Assembly: GCA_011389955.1 (NCBI GenBank) | Contig: JAABTI010000008.1 | Span: forward strand, 1 to 33,042 | Length of the DNA stretch: 33,042 nt | Reading direction: 5' to 3' | Origin: Paracoccaceae bacterium | GTDB taxonomy: Bacteria; Pseudomonadota; Alphaproteobacteria; Rhodobacterales; Rhodobacteraceae | In this document: piece by piece, positions 26,821 through 33,042 of the stretch | Layout: each line of letters starts with the position of its first letter | Numbering within the stretch: the stretch's first letter is position 1 | The notes under the pieces: model-generated | What the model saw: only the letters and a program-made list of their open reading frames with translations | The model's database searches: none | What the model was told of the DNA's origin: nothing | Made by a program: the position numbers and the translations under genes

Positions 26821-27612
26821 ATGACCCGTATCGACGCCAAATTCGCCGACCTGCGCGCGCAGGGCAAGAAAGCCTTTGTCGCCTATGTGATGGCGGGAGA
26901 CCCCGATTACGACACCTCCATGGAGCTGGTGAAGGGATTGCCGGAAGCGGGCGTGGACGTGATCGAGCTGGGTATGCCGTTCACCGACCCGATGGCCGAC
27001 GGGCCGACCATCCAGCTGGCCGGTCAGCGGGCGCTGGCCGCGGGGCAGACCCTGCAAAAGACGCTGGACATGGCCACCGAGTTCCGCAAGGGCGACGACG
27101 TGACCCCGATCGTGATGATGGGCTATTACAATCCGATCTACAATCGCGGCGTGGAGCGTTTCGTGGCGGATGCGAAAGCGGCCGGTATCGACGGGCTGAT
27201 CGTGGTGGACCTGCCGCCCGAAGAGGATGACGAACTGTGCATTCCGGCGGCGAATGCGGGGTTGAACTTCATCCGGCTGGCGACGCCCACGACCGATAAC
27301 AAGCGCCTGCCCAAGGTGCTGGAGAACACCAGCGGCTTCGTCTATTACGTCTCGATCACGGGGATCACCGGATCGGCCGAGGCGGAGGCCGAAGACGTGG
27401 CCCCGGAAGTCGCGCGCATCAAGTCGCAGACCGAGCTGCCGGTGATCGTGGGATTCGGCATCAACTCGCCCGACAAGGCCGAGGCGATCGCGGCTGTCGC
27501 CGATGGCTGCGTCGTGGGCAGCGCCATCGTGGGCGAGCTGGCCAAGGGCCGCCCGGTGGCGCAGGTGCTGGACTTCGTCGCGGGGCTGGCGGGCGGCGCG
27601 CATCGCGCCTGA
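26821..27612 (+). CDS. trpA: Tryptophan synthase alpha chain
   Basis: The 263-residue TIM-barrel protein cleaves indole-3-glycerol phosphate to indole and glyceraldehyde-3-phosphate and passes indole to TrpB. Catalytic Glu49 and Asp60 stand in [19 protein letters not shown], in the same positions as the well-studied enterobacterial enzyme. Other blocks are [78 protein letters not shown] and [12 protein letters not shown] at 26821 has AAGGA ten bases upstream. It stands alone beside ychF; its partner gene trpB is at 14269 on the same strand, so the two are expressed from separate transcripts. Confidence 0.97.
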   Translation: MTRIDAKFADLRAQGKKAFVAYVMAGDPDYDTSMELVKGLPEAGVDVIELGMPFTDPMADGPTIQLAGQRALAAGQTLQKTLDMATEFRKGDDVTPIVMMGYYNPIYNRGVERFVADAKAAGIDGLIVVDLPPEEDDELCIPAANAGLNFIRLATPTTDNKRLPKVLENTSGFVYYVSITGITGSAEAEAEDVAPEVARIKSQTELPVIVGFGINSPDKAEAIAAVADGCVVGSAIVGELAKGRPVAQVLDFVAGLAGGAHRA

Positions 27613-27641
27613 GCCGGGTCGCGTCACGCGGACGATTTCCC

Positions 27642-27664
27642 GCTGTCGCCCCCCGGGCGACGGC
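27642..27664. terminator. Hairpin between convergent trpA and ZIP transporter genes
   Basis: GCTGTCGCCC / GGGCGACGGC can pair over ten positions (one G-U) with a three-base loop, in the 61-base space where trpA and the ZIP gene converge. There is no strong T-run on either side, so it may be a weak bidirectional terminator or a 3'-end protecting stem. Identified by eye. Confidence 0.35.
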
Positions 27665-27673
27665 GAGACCGAG

Positions 27674-28447
27674 TCAGCCCAGCGTCACGTCCAGCAGCAT
27701 CATCAGGATCAGCCCGGTAATCAGGCCGGTGGTCGCCCATTTCTGGTGGCCGTAGCGGTGGGTTTCGGGAATGATCTCGTGGCTGATGATGTAGAGCATC
27801 GCGCCGGCGGCGAAGGTCAGCCCCAGCGGCAGCACGTAGACCGACACGTTGATCATCGCGATTCCGAGAAGCCCGCCCACCGGCTCCACCAGGCCGGTGG
27901 CCAGCGCGATCAGGAACGATGACAGCTTGGCGTAGCCCTGCCCCCGCAGGGCCAGCGCCACGGCCAGGCCCTCGGGGGCGTTTTGCAGCCCGATACCGGT
28001 GGCCAGCGACAGTCCGTTGGACACGTTGCCGCCGCCGAAACCGATGCCGACGGCCATGCCCTCGGGGAAATTGTGGATGGTGATGGCGATGATGAACAGC
28101 CAGATCCGGGGCAGCGCGCCTGGATCGGCGCCTTCGGGGCCGACGATGAAATGCTCATGCGGCAGCGTTTCGTTGAGCAAGGCGACGAAGGCCGCGCCGG
28201 CGGCTATCCCGGCCGCGGCCAGCAGCGCCGCCACGAAAACCGTGCCGTAGATGACCTTGGCCGCCTCGATGCCCGGTATGATAAGCGAAAAGAACGAGGC
28301 CGAAATCATCACCCCGGCGGCGAAGCCCAGCATCATGTCGTTGTTGCGGCGCGAGACATGCTTGCCGAACAGCACCGGAATGGCGCCGACCCCCGTCATC
28401 AGCCCCGCGCCGAGGCTGGCCAGAACGCCGATCACGATGATGCTCAT
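27674..28447 (-). CDS. ZIP family divalent metal transporter
   Basis: The 257-residue inner-membrane protein has about eight hydrophobic segments and both ZIP signature helices: ITIHNFPEGMAVGIGFGGGN (HNFPEG at 125-130) and GIGLQNAPEGLAVALAL (QNAPEG at 155-160). SLIIPGIEAA in the second span and ISHEIIPETHRYGH near the C-terminus are also typical. A short His-containing loop (LPHEHFIVGPEGADPG) lies between spans 3 and 4. The family imports Zn2+ or related cations; which metal is used cannot be read here. ATG at 28447 has AAAGG nine bases upstream. It follows the MaoC-like gene by 66 bases on the same strand and may share its transcript, without an obvious functional link. Confidence 0.92.
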   Translation of the reverse strand: MSIIVIGVLASLGAGLMTGVGAIPVLFGKHVSRRNNDMMLGFAAGVMISASFFSLIIPGIEAAKVIYGTVFVAALLAAAGIAAGAAFVALLNETLPHEHFIVGPEGADPGALPRIWLFIIAITIHNFPEGMAVGIGFGGGNVSNGLSLATGIGLQNAPEGLAVALALRGQGYAKLSSFLIALATGLVEPVGGLLGIAMINVSVYVLPLGLTFAAGAMLYIISHEIIPETHRYGHQKWATTGLITGLILMMLLDVTLG

Positions 28448-28513
28448 GCTGGGGTGCCTTTCGCGGTGGTGGGGGTGACGGCACGCTCGATCATTGCGGG
28501 CGCGGTTTCAAGG

Positions 28514-28966
28514 TCAGGGCGCGTGTTTTTCCGGATTGCGCCGCAGGATATGGGTTGCGGTGAACTGCATGACCAGCGCGTCCTCCTGGTTGAGCACATC
28601 GTAGCGGATGGTTGTGCGCCCGCGGTCGGGACGCGAGGCCGAGGCGTTGGCGTCGACCACCTCGGCGCGCACGCGCAGGTTGTCGCCGGGGCGCACGGGC
28701 TGGCGCCAGCGGATCTCGTCCATGCCGGGCGAGCCCATCGACGCCTCGTTCCAGATATCCGCCTCAAGCGTCAGGGTGAAGGCGGTCAGCAGCGTGTGAA
28801 ATCCGCTGGCGATGATCCCGCCGTAGGGCGAGGCGGCGGCGGCCTCGGCATCCACGTGGAAGGGCTGCGGATCCCATGTGCCGGCAAAGCCGGTGATCCC
28901 GGCCAGGTCGAGGGTGCGCGCGCCGGTCTCGAAGCTGTAGCCAACCGGCAGATCGTCGAAATACAT
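28514..28966 (-). CDS. MaoC-like dehydratase domain protein
   Basis: The 150-residue single hot-dog domain carries the hydratase-2 motif FAGTWDPQPFHVDAEAAAASPYGGIIASGFHTL, with catalytic Asp32 and His37 in the D-x4-H arrangement. It is followed by GMDEIRWRQPVRPGDNLRVRAEVVD, typical of MaoC-like enoyl-CoA hydratases. Such proteins hydrate or dehydrate acyl-CoA esters; the substrate is unknown. ATG at 28966 has AAAGG upstream. It is divergent from the alpha-hydroxy-acid dehydrogenase gene across 139 bases and upstream of the ZIP gene. Length is normal for single-domain members. Confidence 0.92.
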   Translation of the reverse strand: MYFDDLPVGYSFETGARTLDLAGITGFAGTWDPQPFHVDAEAAAASPYGGIIASGFHTLLTAFTLTLEADIWNEASMGSPGMDEIRWRQPVRPGDNLRVRAEVVDANASASRPDRGRTTIRYDVLNQEDALVMQFTATHILRRNPEKHAP

Positions 28967-29105
28967 CGCTGGGCCTTTCGGTGCGGTGAGCGGGTGCGCT
29001 CATGCTAGCGTCTGGCGGGGCGGGTGCAACGGCGTTTTCGCGTTGCGGCAAAGCCCCCGAACGGGTAACAAATTCAGACCAGTTCAGCCGGAAAAGGCCC
29101 GTGAC

Positions 29106-30269
29106 ATGCCCGTGATTACCAATATCGACGACCTCAAGCGCCTGTATCAGCGCCGCGTGCCGCGCATGTTCTACGACTATGCCGAAAGCGGTAGCTGGAC
29201 CGAGCAAACGTTCCGCGACAATACGAGCGATTTCGACAATATCCGTCTGCGGCAGCGTGTGGCGGTGGACATGTCGGGCCGCTCGACCGCGACGCAGATG
29301 GTCGGGCAGGACGTGGCGATGCCGGTCGCGCTGGCGCCGGTGGGGCTGACCGGGATGCAATGCGCCGACGGCGAGATCAAGGCCGCCCGCGCCGTCGAGG
29401 CGTTCGGCGTGCCCTTCACCCTGTCGACCATGTCCATCAACTCGATCGAGGAGGTGGCCGAGGCCACCAGCGTGCCGTTCTGGTTCCAGCTCTACACGAT
29501 GAAGGACCAGGATTACCTGAGCCGATTGATAGAGCGCGCCCGCGCGGCGAATTGTTCGGCGCTGGTGATCACGCTGGATCTGCAGGTGCTCGGGCAGCGG
29601 CACAAGGATCTGAAGAACGGGTTGTCGGCGCCGCCCAAGCTGACCCTGCCGACGATGCTGAACCTTGCGACCAAGTGGCGCTGGGGCCTCGGGATGCTGG
29701 GCGCAAAGCGGCGTGATTTCGGTAATATCGTGGGCCATGTACAGGGCGTCTCCGATCCCTCGTCGCTGATGGCGTGGACCGCCGAGCAGTTCGACCCGAC
29801 GCTGGATTGGGACAAGGTCGCCAAGCTGAAGGAACAATGGGGCGGCAAGGTGATCCTGAAAGGTATCCTGGATGCCGAGGATGCGCGCATGGCGATGAAG
29901 GTCGGCGCCGACGCGATCGTGGTGTCGAACCATGGTGGACGGCAACTGGACGGGGCGCTCAGCTCGATCCGGGCGCTGCCGTCGATCCTGGACGCGGTGG
30001 GCGACCAGGTGGAGGTGCATCTCGATAGCGGCATCCGCTCCGGGCAGGATGTGCTCAAGGCGATGGCGATGGGGGCGAAGGGCACCTATATCGGTCGCGC
30101 CTTTACCTACGGTCTGGGCGCGATGGGCCAAGCCGGCGTGACCCGCGCGCTGGAGGTAATTCACAAGGAACTGGACGTGTCCATGGCGCTGTGCGGACGG
30201 CGGCGGATCGATGAGTTGGACCGCGATATCCTGTTGGTGCCGGAGGATTTCGAGGGGCGCTGGCAGTAG
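29106..30269 (+). CDS. FMN-dependent alpha-hydroxy-acid dehydrogenase (L-lactate dehydrogenase-like)
   Basis: The 387-residue TIM-barrel flavoprotein belongs to the LldD/glycolate oxidase family, which oxidises L-2-hydroxy acids to 2-oxo acids. It starts ITNIDDLKRLYQRRVPRMFYDYAESGSWTEQTFRDN and has PVALAPVGLTGMQCADGEIKAARAVEAFGVPFTLSTMS, WFQLYTMKDQDYLSRLIERA, VLGQRHKDLKNGL, and VILKGILDAEDARMAMKVGADAIVVSNHGGRQLDGA with catalytic His276. The C-terminal FMN-phosphate segment is VHLDSGIRSGQDVLKAMAMGAKGTYIGRAF. Lactate is the usual assumption, but glycolate, mandelate and others are possible. It may pass electrons to quinone at the membrane. ATG at 29106 has AAAAGG upstream; longer in-frame starts to 28986 lack support. 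Confidence 0.93.
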   Translation: MPVITNIDDLKRLYQRRVPRMFYDYAESGSWTEQTFRDNTSDFDNIRLRQRVAVDMSGRSTATQMVGQDVAMPVALAPVGLTGMQCADGEIKAARAVEAFGVPFTLSTMSINSIEEVAEATSVPFWFQLYTMKDQDYLSRLIERARAANCSALVITLDLQVLGQRHKDLKNGLSAPPKLTLPTMLNLATKWRWGLGMLGAKRRDFGNIVGHVQGVSDPSSLMAWTAEQFDPTLDWDKVAKLKEQWGGKVILKGILDAEDARMAMKVGADAIVVSNHGGRQLDGALSSIRALPSILDAVGDQVEVHLDSGIRSGQDVLKAMAMGAKGTYIGRAFTYGLGAMGQAGVTRALEVIHKELDVSMALCGRRRIDELDRDILLVPEDFEGRWQ

Positions 30270-30276
30270 CCGCGCC

Positions 30277-30304
30277 GCCCGGCGCCGGGCATCGCGCGAA
30301 TTTT
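30277..30304 (+). terminator. Possible weak terminator after the alpha-hydroxy-acid dehydrogenase gene
   Basis: The palindrome GCCCGGCGCCGGGC (30277-30290) begins eight bases after the stop codon and is followed 11 bases later by ATTTT. The stem would have four or five GC pairs once a loop is allowed, and the T-run is short and distant, so this is only a candidate. Confidence 0.28.
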
Positions 30305-30398
30305 CGGGCCGCAAGCGGCGACAGAGCGATTTTGAGGGCTTGATGCCTTGGTGCGTGGGCGGCACTCTGTGCCGGATATCCTGAAAGGCCGATCCGCG

Positions 30399-31016
30399 AT
30401 GCTTGTGTTTGTCGATGCCAACCTGACGCTGTTCGCGGTGCCCAAGACCGGCAGCACGGCCTACCACGTCTCGATGCGTTCGCGCGCCGATATCGTGCTT
30501 GCGCACAAGGCGCATCTAAAGCACATGAACCTGCGCACCTACGAGCGGCATTTCGCGCCCTACCTTGCGCAGGTGCACGGGCTCCGGCCCGAGCGCGCGG
30601 CGGTGATGCGCGACCCGCTGGAGCATTTGCGGAGTTGGTACAGGTATCGCCAGCGCCCCGAGCGCCGCGGCACCCCGCGTAGCGCCGCGGGTATGGATTT
30701 CGACGATTTCGTCCTAGCCTCGATCGCCGATGATCCGCCGACCTGTGCCGATATCGGCAGCCAGCACGGGTTCTTGTGTTCGGACGATGGCGCGGTACAC
30801 GTCGAGCATCTGTTCGCCTACGAGAAACTACAGGTGTTCCACCGCTTCCTGGAGGAGCGCACCGGCCGCCGGATCGAGGTGTCGCAGCGCAACGTCTCGC
30901 CCGAGGCGGAGGCGCCAATCAGCCCCGAGGTGGAGGCGCGCCTGCGCGCCGCGCGAGCCGATGATTTTGCCCTGCACGCGCGGATCATGGCGGCTGGCGG
31001 GCACCTGTTGACCTGA
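30399..31016 (+). CDS. Sulfotransferase family protein (second copy type)
   Basis: This 205-residue protein carries a PAPS-binding layout. TLFAVPKTGSTAYHVSM (10-26, PKTGST) is the 5'-phosphosulfate loop and AAVMRDPLEHLRSWYRYR (67-84) the 3'-phosphate segment. The rest (MDFDDFVLASIADD, HVEHLFAYEKLQVFHRFLEERTG) fits short bacterial sulfotransferase-like proteins of the Rhodobacteraceae. ATG at 30399 has AAAGG upstream, so the frame from 30348 is rejected. It is shorter than the sulfotransferase at 18067 and differs clearly in sequence, so it is not a recent duplicate. It stands alone between the hydroxy-acid dehydrogenase gene and rplY. The acceptor is unknown. Confidence 0.76.
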   Translation: MLVFVDANLTLFAVPKTGSTAYHVSMRSRADIVLAHKAHLKHMNLRTYERHFAPYLAQVHGLRPERAAVMRDPLEHLRSWYRYRQRPERRGTPRSAAGMDFDDFVLASIADDPPTCADIGSQHGFLCSDDGAVHVEHLFAYEKLQVFHRFLEERTGRRIEVSQRNVSPEAEAPISPEVEARLRAARADDFALHARIMAAGGHLLT

Positions 31017-31051
31017 GCGCCGGGGCGCGCGAAAAAACCGGCTGCGCCCTC

Positions 31052-31080
31052 TTTCCAATGGCGGTGGTCTGGTCTATACG
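31052..31080 (+). promoter_or_regulatory. Predicted rplY promoter
   Basis: TTTCCA (31052-31057) and TATACG (31075-31080) are separated by 17 bases, each matching four of six sigma-70-type consensus positions. Transcription would begin near 31087, giving a leader of about 55 bases that includes the hairpin at 31094-31122. Predicted by eye. Confidence 0.4.
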
Positions 31081-31093
31081 CGCAGGCCTTAAC

Positions 31094-31122
31094 GCGGGCA
31101 TACAGCCTTGGAGGATGCCCGC
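31094..31122 (+). promoter_or_regulatory. Leader hairpin upstream of rplY
   Basis: GCGGGCAT (31094-31101) and ATGCCCGC (31115-31122) form a perfect eight-pair stem with a 13-base loop. It ends about a dozen bases before the rplY GGAG site (31134-31137), and its own loop contains GGAGG. It is not followed by a T-run, so it is not a terminator. A leader stem directly before a ribosomal-protein gene is consistent with translational autocontrol by the product, as reported for E. coli rplY, but that is inference. Confidence 0.45.
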
Positions 31123-31142
31123 CCCAATATATGGAGACTGAC

Positions 31143-31793
31143 ATGGCTGGAGAAATTCCTGATCTTCACGCCCAGGAACGCACGGGGACGGGCAAGGGCG
31201 CCGCTCGTGCAGCGCGCCGCGCGCACATGGTTCCGGGTATCGTATTCGGCGGGGACAAAGACCCTCTGCCGATCAACATCCCTTACAACGCGCTGATCAA
31301 GCGGCTGAAGGATGGGCGGTTCAAGTCCACCCTGTTCAACCTCAAGGTTGACGGCCACGAGGACGTGCGCGTGATCTGCCGCGACGTGCAGCGCGACGTG
31401 GTCAAGGACCTGCCGACGCACCTGGACCTGATGCGCCTGCGCCGCACCACGAAGATCAACCTGTTCATCCATGTCGATTTCGTCGGCGAGGAAGATTGCC
31501 CCGGCCTGCGTGCGGGTGGGGTTCTGACCGTCGTGCGCCCCGAGGTGGAACTGCGCGTGACTGCCGGGGATATCCCCGACAGCATCACCGTGGATCTGTC
31601 CAAGCTCCAGATCGGCGATACCGTCACCATCTCCGACGTGGACCTGCCCAAGGGCTCCAAGCCGACCATTGACCGCGATTTCGTGATCGCGAATGTGTCG
31701 GCGCCGTCCAGCCTGCGTTCGGCAGGGGACGAAGAGGAAGAAGGCGAAGAAGCCGAAGCCGCCGAAGACACCGGCGAGAGCAGCGAAGACTGA
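31143..31793 (+). CDS. rplY: 50S ribosomal protein L25/general stress protein Ctc
   Basis: The 216-residue protein is the long (TL5/Ctc) form of L25, which binds 5S rRNA in the large subunit. The N-terminal L25 domain (about 8-95) includes [34 protein letters not shown] and [38 protein letters not shown]. The C-terminal beta domain (about 100-190) has [35 protein letters not shown] and [23 protein letters not shown]. The last about 20 residues are a Glu/Asp/Ala tail, common in alphaproteobacteria. ATG at 31143 is preceded by GGAG (31134-31137); an ATG four codons earlier at 31131 lacks a site. It is followed by a strong terminator, then pth, the usual neighbour. Confidence 0.95.
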   Translation: MAGEIPDLHAQERTGTGKGAARAARRAHMVPGIVFGGDKDPLPINIPYNALIKRLKDGRFKSTLFNLKVDGHEDVRVICRDVQRDVVKDLPTHLDLMRLRRTTKINLFIHVDFVGEEDCPGLRAGGVLTVVRPEVELRVTAGDIPDSITVDLSKLQIGDTVTISDVDLPKGSKPTIDRDFVIANVSAPSSLRSAGDEEEEGEEAEAAEDTGESSED

Positions 31794-31826
31794 TCTCCGC
31801 CGATCCCCGTTGGCGGGGGACAGTGA

Positions 31827-31862
31827 GGGGGCGCGGCGCCGCATGGGCCGCGCCCCCTTTTT
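31827..31862 (+). terminator. Strong intrinsic terminator after rplY
   Basis: GGGGGCGCGG (31827-31836) pairs perfectly with CCGCGCCCCC (31848-31857) across an 11-base loop, followed directly by five T residues (31858-31862). It begins 34 bases after the rplY stop and ends 78 bases before the pth start, so pth probably has its own promoter or depends on read-through. Confidence 0.85.
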
Positions 31863-31940
31863 CATGCGTGGCGCGAGGTGGTTCAAAACCGCGACGAAAC
31901 GCGCTAGGACGGCATCGGGTTCAGGCAGGGGAATGTGCGC

Positions 31941-32651
31941 ATGCTGATATTCGTGGGGTTGGGCAATCCGGGGGCCAAATATGCGGCCAACCGTCACAAT
32001 ATCGGGTTCATGGCCGTGGACCGGATCGCAGCGGATCACGGCTTCGGCCCGTGGCGCGCGCGGTTTCAGGGCCATGTCGCCGAGGGGCGGCTGGGCGGCG
32101 AGAAAGTGGTGCTGCTCAAGCCCGCGACCTTCATGAACCTTTCGGGCCAATCGGTGGGCGAGGCAGTTCGGTTCTACAAGCTGACGCCGGCGGAAGTGAC
32201 CGTGTTCCACGATGAACTGGATCTTGCTCCCGGCAAGGTGCGGGTCAAGCGCGGTGGCGGGCATGCGGGCCATAACGGGCTGCGGTCGATCCAGTCGCAT
32301 ATCGGGGCCGAGTTCGCGCGTGTTCGCCTTGGCATCGGCCATCCCGGGCACAAGGACGCGGTGGCGCAATACGTGCTGCGCGATTTCGCCCGCGCCGACC
32401 AGGATTGGCTGGATGATCTGCTGCGCGGGATCAGCGATGGCGCGCCGGACCTGGCGTCGGGAGAGGCGCCGAAATTTCTCAACGCGGTGCCGCGCCGCAC
32501 GGCGCCGGCACGTTCGGGCGGGGGCGATCGGCCGAAACAGCCCGCCGCGCCGCAGCCCGGTCCCGCGCCGCAGGCCGACCCCGCCCCGGACCCCGAGCCA
32601 AAGCCGGATCGCCGCAGCCCGCTGGAAAGGCTGCGCGACAGATTCCGCTGA
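31941..32651 (+). CDS. pth: Peptidyl-tRNA hydrolase
   Basis: The 236-residue enzyme frees tRNA from peptidyl-tRNA dropped by stalled ribosomes. Motifs are LIFVGLGNPGAKYAANRHNIGFMAVD (catalytic His19, Asn9), LLKPATFMNLSGQSVGEAVRFYK, TVFHDELDLAPGKVRVKRGGGHAGHNGLRSI (catalytic Asp), and FARVRLGIGHPGHKDAVAQYVLRDF. The core ends near residue 185. A tail of about 45 residues rich in Pro, Ala, Asp and Arg follows and ends in RSPLERLRDRF. The tail is absent from the 194-residue E. coli protein. ATG at 31941 follows AGGGGA; an in-frame GTG two codons earlier (31935) is possible. It lies downstream of rplY beyond a terminator. Confidence 0.95.
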   Translation: MLIFVGLGNPGAKYAANRHNIGFMAVDRIAADHGFGPWRARFQGHVAEGRLGGEKVVLLKPATFMNLSGQSVGEAVRFYKLTPAEVTVFHDELDLAPGKVRVKRGGGHAGHNGLRSIQSHIGAEFARVRLGIGHPGHKDAVAQYVLRDFARADQDWLDDLLRGISDGAPDLASGEAPKFLNAVPRRTAPARSGGGDRPKQPAAPQPGPAPQADPAPDPEPKPDRRSPLERLRDRFR

Positions 32652-32728
32652 TTTTCGTCACCCTCGTCATGGCCGACGCGATCGCCTAGACTACCTGTGC
32701 AACGCACGATCAAAGGCGGAGTCAGTCG

Positions 32729-33042
32729 ATGGATATTCAGAAGTTCGAGTCGGTCAACGTGCTGGGCGAGGCCCTGAGCCCGTGTTCCGGCGACCCGGTG
32801 ACGGGGTTTTTCCGCGACGGGTACTGCAACACCTGCGTCGAGGATACCGGCAGTCACACCGTCTGCGCCGTGTTGACGGCGGAATTCCTGGCCTACTCGA
32901 AATATGTCGGCAACGACCTGAGCACGCCACGCCCCGAATTCGGGTTCGCGGGCCTGTCGGAAGGGGATCGCTGGTGCCTTTGCGCGGCGCGTTTCCTGCA
33001 AGCGCATGATGAGGGTTGCGCGCCGCGCGTGGTGCTGTCGGC
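32729..33042 (+). CDS. DUF2237 family protein (5' part, runs off the window)
   Basis: The first 104 codons are present and the frame is open to the end. The translation carries the DUF2237 pattern almost completely: SVNVLGEALSPCSGDPVTGFFRDGYCNTC, GSHTVCAVLTAEFLAYSKYVGNDLSTPRPEF, and GLSEGDRWCLCAARFLQAH. These proteins are about 120 residues long, small and Cys-rich, and of unknown function; the conserved Cys residues hint at metal or redox chemistry, but this is not established. ATG at 32729 has GGCGGAG about nine bases upstream. It follows pth after 77 bases on the same strand. Only the last few codons are missing. Confidence 0.88.
   Translation, partial: MDIQKFESVNVLGEALSPCSGDPVTGFFRDGYCNTCVEDTGSHTVCAVLTAEFLAYSKYVGNDLSTPRPEFGFAGLSEGDRWCLCAARFLQAHDEGCAPRVVLS

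Noticed and set aside
28764-30515. A 583-codon minus-strand open frame opposite the alpha-hydroxy-acid dehydrogenase gene
   Set aside because: No recognisable motifs, Arg/His-rich, and it overlaps parts of two genuine genes.

Overview
The window is GC-rich, densely coded DNA. Protein content and gene pairings (mtnP close to apt, rplY followed by pth, a split trpB/trpA, a five-step-type hut module with hutF, long C-terminal tails on L25 and Pth) suggest an alphaproteobacterium, most likely of the Rhodobacteraceae (Roseobacter group). That placement is an inference from protein resemblance, since no rRNA is present. I see no tRNA, rRNA, CRISPR array, insertion sequence, integrase or phage gene.

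Layout. (1) 1-5.1 kb, mostly minus strand: start of apt, a small membrane protein, mtnP (adenine salvage from methylthioadenosine), a flavin-reductase-like protein, then a GNAT acetyltransferase and an EcsC protein on plus, and guanine deaminase on minus. (2) 5.2-8.0 kb, plus: mgtE, 5-formyltetrahydrofolate cyclo-ligase (ATGA overlap) and a YmdB-type phosphoesterase. (3) 8.1-10.7 kb: an SLC13/TrkA-C permease on minus, divergent from a YebC/PmpR regulator. (4) 10.8-14.1 kb: part of a histidine-utilisation locus, hutF-hutC divergent from hutI around a perfect palindrome that overlaps both predicted promoters. hutH, hutU and hutG are not here. (5) 14.3-15.5 kb: trpB.

(6) 15.5-25.5 kb: a glycan-decoration island between trpB and ychF-trpA. 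It holds gmd-fcl (GDP-L-fucose synthesis), a PAPS-type sulfotransferase, and a four-gene minus-strand operon. In transcription order the operon encodes a glycosyltransferase-like/alpha-beta-hydrolase fusion, a second glycosyltransferase, an FkbM methyltransferase and a DXD glycosyltransferase. A divergent gene encodes a protein with an HxRRGD fucosyltransferase-like N-terminus and a long TPR-like C-terminus. Together these could make, transfer, methylate and sulfate a fucose-containing surface glycan or glycoprotein; the set resembles the nodZ/noeL/nolK/noeI/noeE functions that decorate rhizobial Nod factors. gmd carries an in-frame TAA exactly where a conserved Tyr codon is expected, followed at once by ATG, so the fucose supply may be broken or the enzyme made as two pieces.

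(7) 25.6-33.0 kb: ychF, trpA, a ZIP metal transporter, a MaoC-like hydratase, an FMN-dependent alpha-hydroxy-acid dehydrogenase, a second sulfotransferase, rplY (with a predicted promoter, a leader hairpin and a strong terminator), pth, and the start of a DUF2237 protein that runs off the end. The only gene-free stretch longer than 300 bases is 17636-18066.
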